A DNA stretch of 64,000 nt, taken from Oegoconia quadripuncta. Its lineage: Eukaryota > Arthropoda > Insecta > Lepidoptera > Autostichidae. The position numbers and the translations under genes were made by a program. The notes under the pieces were generated by a model. The model worked only from the letters and a program-made list of their open reading frames with translations, did not search any database and was not told the DNA's origin. Below are positions 1 through 13,100 of the stretch, in pieces; the stretch's first letter is position 1, and the number at the start of each line of letters is the position of its first letter. Where the stretch lies: contig OX438758.1 of the NCBI GenBank assembly GCA_949316235.1, positions 62,001 through 126,000 of the forward strand, given 5' to 3'.

Positions 1-1190
1 GCCAGGAGCTGCGACAGCACTGAGAGGGCGGGGGAGGGGGGAGGGCTGCAGACTCACCTCGTAGCCGAGCTGCGGGCCGAGGTCGCTCCAGAACATGCTC
101 TGGTGCGTGTAGGGGCGAGGCGGGCCCAGGGCGGCCATGTTCTCGCCGGCCAGGAGCTGCGACAGCACTGAGAGGGCGGGGGAGGGGGGAGGGCTGCAGA
201 CTCACCTCGTAGCCGAGCTGCGGGCCGAGGTCGCTCCAGAACATGCTCTGGTGCGTGTAGGGGCGAGGCGGGCCCAGGGCGGCCATGTTCTCGCCGGCCA
301 GGAGCTGCGACAGCACTGAGAGGGCGGGGGAGGGGGGAGGGCTGCAGACTCACCTCGTAGCCGAGCTGCGGGCCGAGGTCGCTCCAGAACATGCTCTGGT
401 GCGTGTAGGGGCGAGGCGGGCCCAGGGCGGCCATGTTCTCGCCGGCCAGGAGCTGCGACAGCACTGAGAGGGCGGGGGAGGGGGGAGGGCTGCAGACTCA
501 CCTCGTAGCCGAGCTGCGGGCCGAGGTCGCTCCAGAACATGCTCTGGTGCGTGTAGGGGCGAGGCGGGCCCAGGGCGGCCATGTTCTCGCCGGCCAGGAG
601 CTGCGACAGCACTGAGAGGGCGGGGGAGGGGGGAGGGCTGCAGACTCACCTCGTAGCCGAGCTGCGGGCCGAGGTCGCTCCAGAACATGCTCTGGTGCGT
701 GTAGGGGCGAGGCGGGCCCAGGGCGGCCATGTTCTCGCCGGCCAGGAGCTGCGACAGCACTGAGAGGGCGGGGGAGGGGGGAGGGCTGCAGACTCACCTC
801 GTAGCCGAGCTGCGGGCCGAGGTCGCTCCAGAACATGCTCTGGTGCGTGTAGGGGCGAGGCGGGCCCAGGGCGGCCATGTTCTCGCCGGCCAGGAGCTGC
901 GACAGCACTGAGAGGGCGGGGGAGGGGGGAGGGCTGCAGACTCACCTCGTAGCCGAGCTGCGGGCCGAGGTCGCTCCAGAACATGCTCTGGTGCGTGTAG
1001 GGGCGAGGCGGGCCCAGGGCGGCCATGTTCTCGCCGGCCAGGAGCTGCGACAGCACTGAGAGGGCGGGGGAGGGGGGAGGGCTGCAGACTCACCTCGTAG
1101 CCGAGCTGCGGGCCGAGGTCGCTCCAGAACATGCTCTGGTGCGTGTAGGGGCGAGGCGGGCCCAGGGCGGCCATGTTCTCGCCGGCCAGG
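1..1190 (-). repeat. 148-bp tandem array of AIF mini-exons (8 units, runs off window)
   Basis: Eight apparently identical 148-bp units. On the coding strand each has a pyrimidine tract, an acceptor-like ctgtcgcag, 33 open codons ([11 protein letters not shown]...QLGYE), donor gtgagt and a 49-nt C-rich spacer. Exon-like copies: 58-156, 206-304, 354-452, 502-600, 650-748, 798-896, 946-1044, plus a partial at 1-8. The acceptor is created because the unit joins 'cagCTCCTG' to GCCGGCGAG where the true exon reads CGCCTG. Each copy is phase 0/0, so inclusion would insert 33 residues in frame. Perfect identity points to very recent expansion or an assembly effect. Confidence 0.93.
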
Positions 1191-4100
1191 CGGCCCGACA
1201 GCACGGCGTGGTCGTGGTGCTCCACGCGGCGCCGCCCCAGCACCACGTCGTAGAAGCACGCCGCGTCCCCCGCCGCGTACACGTCGCTGCGAGCCTGCGG
1301 GGGGAGGGGGGGGGCTCAGGTGCGGTGCTCCCGTTCGCATTTGGTCCGATGACCAAAACGTTCAATCCGAGAACGATTCATTAGGCTTTCTACCAATTGG
1401 ACGTTCGGTCATCGGACCAAATGTGAGTGGGGCCACCTGCGAATGTAGATATACGGTTCTGATGGACACATTTCGAAACGGAAACTTGTATCATCTCGTT
1501 TTAAGAGGACTTATCCCTCACGGAAATTCCATACAAACCTTCAAGTCCAAATTTTTCGAAATGAATAAACCAATTCTAATGAAACTTTATACGCACAAAA
1601 CACGTACATAGATCTAAAACTTAGTAGAGAACATTTCCGAAAAAGAGTATTGAAACTAAATCAGGGGCGACATTAAGTTTTCCATGGTAATAAAAAAAAA
1701 CAATATTTTTTTAAATTCGATATTTTAAAAATGTTTTCTACAAACTTTTTACATCTATGTACGTATAAAATTTCATTATCGGTTTCTTCATTTCAAGAAA
1801 TTTAGACTTGAAAGTTTGTATGAAATGCCGTCAAATCAAATCAAATCAAAAATGTTTTTATTTCGTAAGTTATAAGAATCACATTTGAAATCGTCATGAC
1901 ATACAATTATTGCTCATTCACTAGGCAGTCTCCCCAGAGAAGAACGAGCAAGAAACTCAGGGGTTGTTCTTTTTAAATAAGTCAATACAAATACAATTTT
2001 AAATACCTAATTGTAATATTTACGATTCGACAAAGAAAAATAGTTTTTTAATAGCGAACACTGCAGAACTGAGAAGTTTCGACAACCTTTCAATATGTGG
2101 ACCCCATTGTAGTCCTTTATCTAACATAATGCCTAGAAATAGAGTAGTGTCCACAAGCTCCAACTCCTCGTTTTTTATTAAAATAGTACTAGCTACCTGT
2201 TTGACATTAGGTAGTGAAAATTTAATACACTTGGTTTTTTTTTCATTAAGAAGTAGGTTATTTGACGTAAACCATTCAACCACCTTAGAGATAGCACTAT
2301 TCACGTCGTCAAGAGTTTTCTGTCGTCTCCTAACTTTGAAGAGCAAGGAGGTGTCATCAGCAAATATTGTTATCTCATGGTTTCCATTTATACAACTAGG
2401 TAGATCATTGATATATACAAGAAATAAGAATGGCCCGAGAATTGAGCCCTGTGGAACACCTATGCAAACTGGAGACCCTGACGACCTCTTACCATTGACA
2501 TCAACCCTTTGAACTCGATTACACAAGTACGACTCCAAAAGGTCGAGGGCACGGCCCATAATGCCATAATGGCGTAATTTCCTGACCAGACCGTCATGAT
2601 GAACGCAGTCAAAAGCCTTGGATAGATCACAGAAAATACCTATCGCATCCTGCGAATCTTCCCATGCTTCAAATATATATTCAATAAGCGCAACACCGGC
2701 ATCGGTTGTTGAGCGACCCCGTGTGAATCCAAATTGTTTTGAAGTCATTAAATTATTAGTATTGAAGGAAGACAACAATTGATTTAAAATTAGTTTTTCG
2801 AAAACTTTACTAAAAGTTGATAGAATTGAAATGGGTCTAAAATTAGTGGGGTCCGATGGATGTGTAGGTGTCTAACTGCGTTAGCACACTCTACATATGT
2901 TATGTTTACCTATATACTATACATATGGAACAGGACTGAGCGCTGCAGACAGTCGTTCCCTAACCTTTGCGCAGGACTCTTGCATATACATTGTAATTGT
3001 GATGTATCAATAAAATGGTGTTTTTCCGGAGTTTAATATTTTATTTGGTCACCTAGAAGCTAACCTAAAGAACACGCAAATATATACAGACACTTAACTA
3101 ATAATAATAAATAATATAACTTATCTTAACCAAATACCTTAAAGTGGTGACCACCCGACGCGAGTGAAATATTTTTTGTGAGAACTCTATTACTGTGAAA
3201 AATGGATCCAAGGTTGCAGCCACAGGTTTTGGCACCTGCCAACCCAGCCCTGGTAGACCAAGCAGTAGCTCCAGCAGCAGCAGATTTGGACTCAGTATCA
3301 CTATCCTCACGAATTTCCGAATTTTGGACAGACCAGCCGAGAGTCTGGTTTATAAGGACGGAGGCCATATTAGCTCCGCAAAGATTAGGGGACGATTCAA
3401 AATTTGACCTTGTAATTTCAAAACTAAGCAAAGACGTGATCGCACAAGTCACTGATATGTTAATTTCTCCACCTACATCGGGCAAATACGACGCCTTAAA
3501 AATTCGCTTATTAGCGATATATGAAGAGTCCAAAAATAGACAGATCGAAAAATTAATAAGTGAGATGGAGCTCGGAGACCAAAAGCCGTCTCAACTATTA
3601 CGTAAAATGAGAGAATTGGCCAGGGACAAAATACCCGACGATACATTGCGTGTGCTGTGGCAAGGTCATCTACCTTCACATGTTAGAGCAGTCCTTGCGG
3701 TAACAGAGACCAAGGACTTGGACAGTCTCGCGACCATCGCAGACAACGTGGTTGAGGCTTCAAGGTCAACAACCCACATCGCTGAAGTGCAACATCAACC
3801 GAGTACATCGAGTAATTCGAGGGCCGATACCGCGATAATACTAGCTGAGATAGCTAAACTCAATGTCAAGGTCATGGACTTAGAACGCTCTAGACCAAGA
3901 TTCCGTTCCCACAATTGTTGCGAACATAGAGGTCACAGAGGCCGATCATACAAGCAGTCTCCAGCAGCACCAGGAGCGAGGAACCGTAGCCTATCGCGAC
4001 GCCGCATTCCAGCCAGCACGGATGGTTTATGTTACTACCATCACCGCTTTGGTGATAGAGCACGCAGATGCGTAGAGCCGTGCACGTGGAAAGCCAGTCC

Positions 4101-7100
4101 GGAAAACTAGGACTGGCGCAGCAAAGGGTGGATATCTGTGCCATCATGCCCTGCCACCGACTCTGTGTAACGGATGTCAAATCTGGTTTACGATTTCTAG
4201 TCGACACAGGAGCCAGTGTTTCGGTTTTACCTACAACGAAAAAATACAGACTAAACAGTGAGTGTAGTGAATACAAGCTATACGCCGCTAACGGTTCGGA
4301 AATTAAGACATTCGGTACTAAGTCGTTACTTTTAAATTTGAATCTTCGCAGACCTTACCGTTGGGACTTCATTTTAGCGGATGTGAAGCAACCTATATTG
4401 GGAGCTGATTTTCTAAGCCACCACAAACTTTTGGTAGACGTGAGTGCGCGAAAACTTATTGACCAGGTAACCGATTTAAATATTATAGCATCTGTAGTAA
4501 ATGTAGTTACACCTTGTATAAAGACTATTGATAATGATCATCCTTACAATAATTTGTTATGTAAATATCCGAATATAACTAAACCCGCGTCATTCAGGGA
4601 AACGACAAAACATAATGTTTTGCACTACATTGAGACGACTGGTCCTCCAGTCTACGCGCGAGCCCGTCCTTTGCCACCCGACAGGTACAAAAAAGTAAAA
4701 GAAGAATTTCGTGTAATGCAGGAGTTGGGAATATGCAGACCGTCGAAAAGTTCTTGGGCGAGTCCACTACACGTAGTCCCTAAGAAAAATGGAGAAATTC
4801 GACCGTGTGGTGACTATCGCCAGCTTAATGCCATAACGAAACCAGATAGATATCCCATTCCCAGATTACACGATTTCACATATATTCTAGCAGGTAAACA
4901 AATATTTTCCAAATTAGATATTAATAGATCGTACCATTTTGTACCCATCGCGCCAGAGGACATAGAAAAAACAGCAATCATTACTCCTTTTGGCTTGTTT
5001 GAATTTCCCAGAATGACGTTCGGTTTACGAAACGCTGCACAAACCTTTCAACGCTTTATGAACAATGTGCTACAGGGATTAGATTTCATTTTTTGCTATT
5101 TAGATGATATTTTGATAGCCAGCGTAGATGAAGCGCAGCACAAAATACATCTAGAAATTATTTTTCAAAGGCTCAATGAACATGGCATTACTATAAATTT
5201 TTCTAAGTGTTGTTTCGGACAATCTAAACTAGAATTTTTAGGTCACGAGATCACGACTGATGGTGTAAAACCACCAAAAGAGAAAGTTCAGGCAATAATC
5301 AATTTTCCTAAACCAAAATCCGTCCAGGAATTACGACGTTTCCTGGGAATGGTAAATTTTTATCGTGCCCATTTACCAAACGCAGTGTCATACCAATCTG
5401 AGCTAAATAAGTATCTAATAAAGTCCAAAAAAAATGATAAGACCGTAATACAGTGGACAGAGGAAGCTGACAAAGCATTCTCACAATCCAAAGTAGCTCT
5501 GCAAAACGCAGCTATCTTATCACATCCTCAGACTGATACGACACTCGCATTAATGGCCGATGCTTCAAACACAAGCATAGGGTCAGTATTACAACAGAGA
5601 ATCAATAATACATGGCAACCACTTGGCTATTTCTCTAAGAAATTACAGCAGACGCAACAAAAGTACTCTACTTACGATCGTGAATTATTAGCCATATACA
5701 TGTCAATAAAATACTTTCGTAAGTTGTTCGAAGGACAGCAATTGATCATCTACACCGATCACAAACCATTAACATACGCATTTCGCAAAGTAGGTAATGA
5801 TGATAGTGAAACTCCCAGAAGGTTGAGACAATTATTATTCATCAGTGAGTTTACTACTGACATTCGTCATATCACCGGGTCAGATAACATAGTCGCCGAT
5901 GCATTGTCCCGAGTAGATGCTATTTTCTGTCCCACAGTACTCAATTTCAACGAAGTCGCTGACATGCAAGATAACGACGAGTATATAATGCACGTGTTGT
6001 CAAGCTCAGGTAACGATAACAATAATATTCAGCTTAAGAAAATACTTTTACCGAGTTCGCATAAATCGATATACTGTGAAATGTCTACCGACATTGCTCG
6101 ACCATATTTACCTCTACAATTCAGGCGATTAGCGTTCGACAGCTTGCATAATCTTAGCCATCCTGGAATCCGGTCAACACGAAAACTTATTTCTAAAAAA
6201 TATTTTTGGCCAAATATGAACCGCGACATAATTCAATGGGCTAAGACATGTATTCAATGCCAACGTTCGAAAGTTAACCGCCACACCATGTCTAGTGTAG
6301 GACAATTCCCAGCAGTGGATCGTTTCGACCATATTCACATTGATATTATTGGCCCATTGCCAACATCACCTCAAGGCTTCAGGTATTGTGTCACTATAAT
6401 AGATAGATGTACAAGATGGCCTGAGGCATATCCGATTCAAGATATCACAGCAGAAACGGTAGCAAAGGTACTGTATGAAGGATGGATAAGTAGGTATGGT
6501 TGTCCAATCAAACTCACTAGCGACCAAGGTCGTCAATTCGAAAGCAACTTATTCACTAATTTGCTTAAATTATTAGGGGTCAACAGGATCCGCACCACTC
6601 CTTACCACCCACAAAGCAACGGAGCAGTCGAACGATGGCATCGCTCGTTAAAAGCAGCACTTTCGGCTCGCTTGAATGGTAAGTCATGGGTTGAAGAATT
6701 GCCAACCGTTTTATTAGGACTCCGCGCTGCAAGTCGCAGTGACAACAATATCAGCGCCGCACAGATGACGTTTGGACGCAATCTCCGCCTACCGGGAGAG
6801 TTCCACGATACTACGAAAGGTAATACTACTTGTGATGATTACAGTATAGTAGAACATATACGCAAAACAATTAATAGTTACAAACCCATACCAAATTCGC
6901 ATTCGAATTCGCAGACCATATTCATACATCCTGATCTTCAAAAGTGTGATTATGTTTTCATTAGAGATGACTCTGTCCGTAAACCGTTGAAACCGCCGTA
7001 CGATGGTCCCTACCGCGTACTCAAAAGAGGTACTAAGGTTTACGTCATACAATTACCCAATAGGAAAGCAAGCATTTCAATAGATAGAATAAAGCCTGCA

Positions 7101-10100
7101 TACATACTAGTAAATCAGGACTGCGGTATACCTACAGACAGTGCAGCGGATGCAACCGCCCGTACATATGCACCGAAACAAACGCCGACTAAGCATACGA
7201 CAACTAGAAGTGGACGCATAGTTAGGCCACCCGTGCGTTTTTCGTAATATAATTTAAACTAGGTACTTATAACATTATTTCGTAAATAAGAATAGAGTTA
7301 GGTAAGCATAGGCAGTTATTATTTTAGGGCGATGGAATGCCAACTTGCATTCATATAGATACCTACTTAGTATAATTTAAGTAACATTATTTTATAAGTA
7401 CACACATCATTAGGTATACACTATCACTTTCGACACAGCAGCAGTACATACAACCTACATACTTACGTTCGCCAAATTTACTTCGCATTTATCGAAATGG
7501 GCCAGTATCAGACTAAAGAGGTCGTCGTAGCTCAGCAGCAGAACGCGAGTAAAGTGGAAGCCCAGATCAACCAATTTTCCATGTGGCTGATAGTAATAGC
7601 AGCTCTGCTAGCCGCTATAATCGTATTCATAATTTGGCGCCAGTTCAATAAGAAGCTGAAAGGTTGGATGCAGAAGCAAATAATGAGAGCGAGTGTACCT
7701 CGGATTCAATCAGGTCCGACTACAGCCGCTCAAACCGCTACCGGGTATGTGTAGTGTGATGCGGGCAGTGTGCCTAATGCTATGTGTTGTGTAGACTATA
7801 AGATTTAGATTATATTCTAATATTTCTATAAGGATAATTTAGCATATTTTGATGTTCGACTAATATAACCCTTTATGCACTATCAATGTACTGTATTCCA
7901 ATTTTTAATATATAAATATAACTATCCAGTTTTAGAATATAAGTTAGAGTAATAAATAATATTCATTGTTTTCCAATGTAACAGTAATAGCTGATAAGAC
8001 AGGTACTTATCCTCATAGCTACCTGTACCTTGTTATTGTATCCAGACAAGTTATGTAACTTAATACCTGCGCGATTATTGCATTGTGTATCCCTTTATGA
8101 TAAGATACAAATGTGACGTCGCTTTTTCAGCACGCTACATGTCTGTTTGTATTTCACAACATATTAACGGCTAAACTTTGACATTTTGTAATTTTATTTT
8201 TTTTCAAAAGGGGGGAATATTGTAGGTGTCTAACTGCGTTAGCACACTCTACATATGTTATGTTTACCTATATACTATACATATGGAACAGGACTGAGCG
8301 CTGCAGACAGTCGTTCCCTAACCTTTGCGCAGGACTCTTGCATATACATTGTAATTGTGATGTATCAATAAAATGGTGTTTTTCCGGAGTTTACCTAATA
8401 TTTTATTTGGTCACCTAGAAGCTAACCTAAAGAACACGCAAATATATACAGACACTTAACTAATAATAATAAATAATATAACTTATCTTAACCAAATACC
8501 TTAAAGATGTACTACCAGCTTTGAATAATGGAATGACTTTACTCTGTTTCATCAAGTCAGGAAATACACCACTGTCTACACATTTATTAAAGATACAGGC
8601 TAAGTGTGGTGCAACGCAATCAATGATAGAATTAACTATTTTAACAGAAAGACCGTAGAGATCAGTGTTTTTTTTCATTTCCAGTGATTTATACGCTTTC
8701 ATGATGTCATTGGGACTAACATGTCTAAATATTTTCAGTTGCACATTCGGGACATCGCTATTCATTTTGAGTAAAGATTCGGCTACGGTGGGAGATGACT
8801 TAAGTGACTTCGTGGTTGTTATTGGAATACCTGTGAAAAACTTTCCAAATGCTTCAACAACCTCCAAGTCTGTATTAGATTAGATTTATTTAGATCACTT
8901 TTACAATATTAAGTCACACATACAGTTCCGTAAATTTATGATTTTTAAAGTAAAAGTGATTATCAAACATAAAACAATAACTATACACATACATCTTAAA
9001 GATTTGTAGAATTTCTAGATTATTCGTTAAGTCACAAAATGAACAAAATAAGATAGAAATTTAGCATCTACACATTATTATATGTAACTTATAATAAAGG
9101 ATACAATCGTTAATTTTTAGTTCTATATTTAAATACCTAAGCAGCGTAATTACTAATGACTCCCGATGTACGCCAGACATAAAAGCAAGAATAGCAATGG
9201 CAAGACAAGCATTCAATGCAAAAAAGAACCTGCTCAAAGCCAGAATATCAGGCCGAGTTCGTAAAAAACTTATAAAAGTGTACATTTGGAGCATTGCTTT
9301 GTATGGGTGTGAAACGTGGACTTTAACTTTTAAAGACAAAGAAAGATTGGAAGCTTTTGACATGTGGTGCTGGAGGAGAATGGAACGTATCAGCTGGACA
9401 GAGAAGAAAACGAACGAAGAGGTTTTAAATATAGTAAAGGAAAAAAGGAAATTGTTGCAAGTAATTGAGAATAGAAGAGGGAAAATGCTGGGACACCTTA
9501 TACGACACGATGATTTCATCAAAACTATAATAGAAGGAAGAATAGAGGGGAAAAGAAAAAGAGGAAGACCGAGAATAAGCTACATGCAGCAAATAAAAGA
9601 GAAGTTGAACGTCGTGTCGTATCAGGAGGTCAAGAGGAAGGCGGAGAGCAGAGAGATATGGAAAAATCTCCACCTGTACGGAACCGCACATTTTATTATA
9701 ATTTTGTTAATACATAAACGCTGACCGCTGCACACAGTGGCCGGCGAGCTTTACATTAGCATTGAACATTATCAGTGAATAAAACGCACTCATACAGCAC
9801 GGTTGTACGACTTTCTTTCAACCCTCACATTATCGTTAAGTATCATCAGAGCATTTAGCATTCAGCAGTAGCAAACCCTACACCACCGACAAGAGCATGG
9901 CTCTTAAATCAGATGATGATGATTTGAATCGCGAGCCTTAACTTTTCCAGTTTCGCTGTTTATAACTGTTCATGTGGTTTTTACAATGTTTGTACTATTT
10001 TTAATTTTGGATTTTATAAAATTTGTCTTTGCTAAGGTGCAAACACGTTTAAATAATTTGGAATATTTTCCTACATAATCAGCAAAAGCTGGACTAGTGT

Positions 10101-13100
10101 TATTATGTCCTTTCATGATAAAGATCATATAACTTCCGGCGACTTTTATGAGTTCCCACAGTCGCCCAATCTGTAAATACTAACCGTGTGGGATGAACCC
10201 TTTTACTTACGATTATTTTAATGGTGGACTGGAGACGTGTCGGACCACAGTCTCACCTGATGGAGGGTGACGTTGTCGTGGAATGTCGCTTTAGTGAGAG
10301 CGAGTATAGGGTTCTCCAATACTCGCTCTCACTAAATAGATAACATTTTTGAGGAAAATAGGTTTTTCTTTTCCTGGCGAATTATGTAAATAAATATAGG
10401 GTTTTGATCCTATTACTTTCTGTCTTATTAGAATAGCAACTTGCTGGTCATTGTGAAGAAGAATGAGGTTTTTGGTGAGTAATTCAATTAGTTGGGGAAG
10501 TTGACAACGAAATAGTAACCTGCAGCTCCGCGTTGACGAGCAGGCCGCCGAGCGAGGGGTGCGTCTCCAGCGCCGACGCCTCCGCCAGCGCCGGGTCCAG
10601 CTCCGAGCCCACGCACTCCACCACCAGGTCCGCGTCCAGCGTGCGCTCCTCCCCCTCCTTCCCCTCGCCCCGCAGCCACATCCTCACCCGGCCCCCGCGC
10701 AGCTCCCCGCGCTCCACCTCAGCTGCAACAGGCGCGACCCGCACCGGTCGCGCTCGTGTTACTCATTTGTTCCAGCGGTGTTGACTCGATTCGATCCAAC
10801 ATCATCAATCTAAATTAAGACTTATTAAATTCACAGTTAATTCATTCGTTATGCACTCTGCCCCCGCAGGCGAGGCGACAGACCCGACTCTCATCGGCGC
10901 TGTGGAGTACACGGTCACGCCGCGACCCTCGTTCCCCGACCTTCACCGCCACATTCCGGCACAGTATCACACTGTGTCGTGCACATTACACTTCTCAACT
11001 ACAGACAGTATAACTTACGGTACAATTGTACACTTCAGTTGGCGAGCCACGTTCGGCGGAGTCGACAGAAATTATTAATATTATAATTTTGTTTTTGCTT
11101 TATAATTTTGTTAGAAATTAAAAAAATATACAAATTGTTCTACGTGGACATGACAGTAATGTAGTAAAATTATGTAGTAATTTAACTTTCACATTCACCA
11201 TCTACTGACAGACGTGACTCGATAATTGGTACCGGGTGTAGCCAGTCGTACAGCTATCGATCTATATGAAATCGTTGATATTAAAACAGGAGAGTGACCC
11301 CGCCGCCCGGGCGCGGTCCGTCCCGCGGCACTCACCGCGCGTGAGCAGCTCCACGCCGGCGTCCCTCAGGCGCGCGGCCGCGTCCTCGGCCAGGTAGTGC
11401 GGCAGCACGGCGGCCAGCGGCGCCGCCTCCGCCACCACCTGCACCACCTCCTTGCCGCTGTCGCGCACTGCACGGGCACACGGGGGGGACGTCACTCCTG
11501 TGAGCTAGCATCTACAGTGGTAGTCGACACGGCGTCTACTGAAGGTGGACGGTGCCCCACGTGACTCTATTGCTACTTTGGGCCCCAAAATAAAATTCCC
11601 ACCTCCTTCTCGGCAAATGAGAGTGCAGCCAATGAAATGCAAAACGACCGGAAGGCCAATCCTATGGGGAGGGAGGCCGAGTGAAACTTGGCGCCCTACT
11701 TTCGTATACACCACGAAATGCACCTAAACGCAGGGAGTGTAGTGGTAGCAGAAGGCTACCGCGAGTAGTAATACCAATAATAAGAGTCGGCCCCGCCCCG
11801 CCCCGCCCCACTCACGTCGCTCGGCGAGCGCGGCGCTGAGCTCGGCGGCGAGGAAGCCCCCGCCCAGCACGGCCCGCCCCGCCCCGCCCCGCCCCGCCCC
11901 GCCCCACTCACGTCGCTCGGCGAGCGCGGCGCTGAGCTCGGCGGCGAGGAAGCCCCCGCCCAGCACGGCCCGCCCCGCCCCGCCCCGCCCCGCCCCGCCC
12001 CACTCACGTCGCTCGGCGAGCGCGGCGCTGAGCTCGGCGGCGAGGAAGCCCCCGCCCAGCACGGCCACGCGGCGCACGGCCCGCTCCTCCAGCGCGGCGG
12101 CCAGGCGCGCCGCGTCCCGCACGCCCCGCAGCGCCAGCGCCCGCCCCGCCGCCGCCACGCCCCGCAGCGCACTCACGCGCCGCGACCGCACACCTGCGCG
12201 CGCACACACACACACACACACACATACAGACACGTATGTCTATATGGACTCGCACAAACCGGGCATAAGCGGGCAGGTCCAGTCTGTGTGGAGCTTTTTT
12301 AAATTATAAATTAAATCATTAAAAATATCCCCATCCTTCTCTAAAAACAAAACCGACATCGTTCTCTGCACGCGAAACCTTGTCGACGCCCAAGATTCAG
12401 GTAGTAGTTTTCACCTGCCCGGAATGGAATATTCCGATTGAAAACGATACGACGAAATCGGATTGCAGAGGTCGACAGATTCATTATTTTCAAGACGAAA
12501 CTGGTCCACGGGCGACCGTCCGTGCGACCGAGCGGAGTGGGGTACGGTGGGGTGACGACGGCGTCGCGACTGACCGGTGGCGATGAGACACTTGTCGTAG
12601 CGCAGCGTGACGCCGGGGCGGCCGGGCGCGGCCAGCTCGGCCTCGTGGCGCGCCACGTCCAGGCGCGTCACGCTCCAGCCGCGCGCCACGGCCGCTCCGC
12701 CCTCGCCCTGGCCCAGGCGCTCCACGGGCGCGTAGAAGGCGGCGGGCTCGTACAGCAGGCTGCGGCGGCGCCCGTTCCACTGGCGGAACGTCAGCTCGTC
12801 GGGGCGGGCGGCGTGCGCGGCCAGCTCGGGCTCGCGCCACAGCTCCTTGCTGAGCGGCGGCCGCATGTAGGGCAGCGCCGCCTCCTGCCCCACCAGCAGC
12901 ACCTGCGCCCCGGGCCGCGCCGCGCGGATGGCCCGCATGGCCGCGAAGGCCGCCGTGCCGCCGCCCACCAGCAGGTACTGCACGTGCTCCGGGAACGCCG
13001 CTCCCGCGCTCGGCTCCGGCGCCGGCTCCTCCTCCCTCGCCGACCCCGCCGCGCCCTCCTCCCCCGCCGACCCCGCCGCGCCTGGCGGGCACACACACAC

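Larger units (their letters stand above)
2863..8505 (+). mobile_element. Ty3/gypsy LTR retrotransposon, CsRn1-like, complete
   Basis: Two near-identical LTRs (281 and 285 bp, differing by a 4-bp indel), flanked by 4-bp target duplications GATG at 2859-2862 and 8506-8509. Between them: PBS-like TGGTGACC after the 5' LTR, gag, overlapping pol (protease, RT, RNase H, integrase with GPY/F), a small membrane-protein ORF, and a purine tract before the 3' LTR. All ORFs are open, so the copy is young. The CHCC rather than CCHC Gag knuckle and the tRNA-Trp-like PBS fit the CsRn1 clade. Insertion is into LINE sequence inside an AIF intron. Confidence 0.93.

Noticed and set aside
1..1190. CRISPR-like regular repeat array
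   Set aside because: The units are identical over their full 148 bp with no unique spacers, contain exon and splice signals, and lie in an animal gene.
54..1340. Repeated 136- and 60-codon ORFs on both strands of the AIF array
   Set aside because: They are the same 148-bp unit read in several frames. Only the LAGENM...GYE frame is homologous to AIF.
11505..11723. Small ORFs between AIF exons 12008 and 11467
   Set aside because: Intron sequence with no splice support and no homology.
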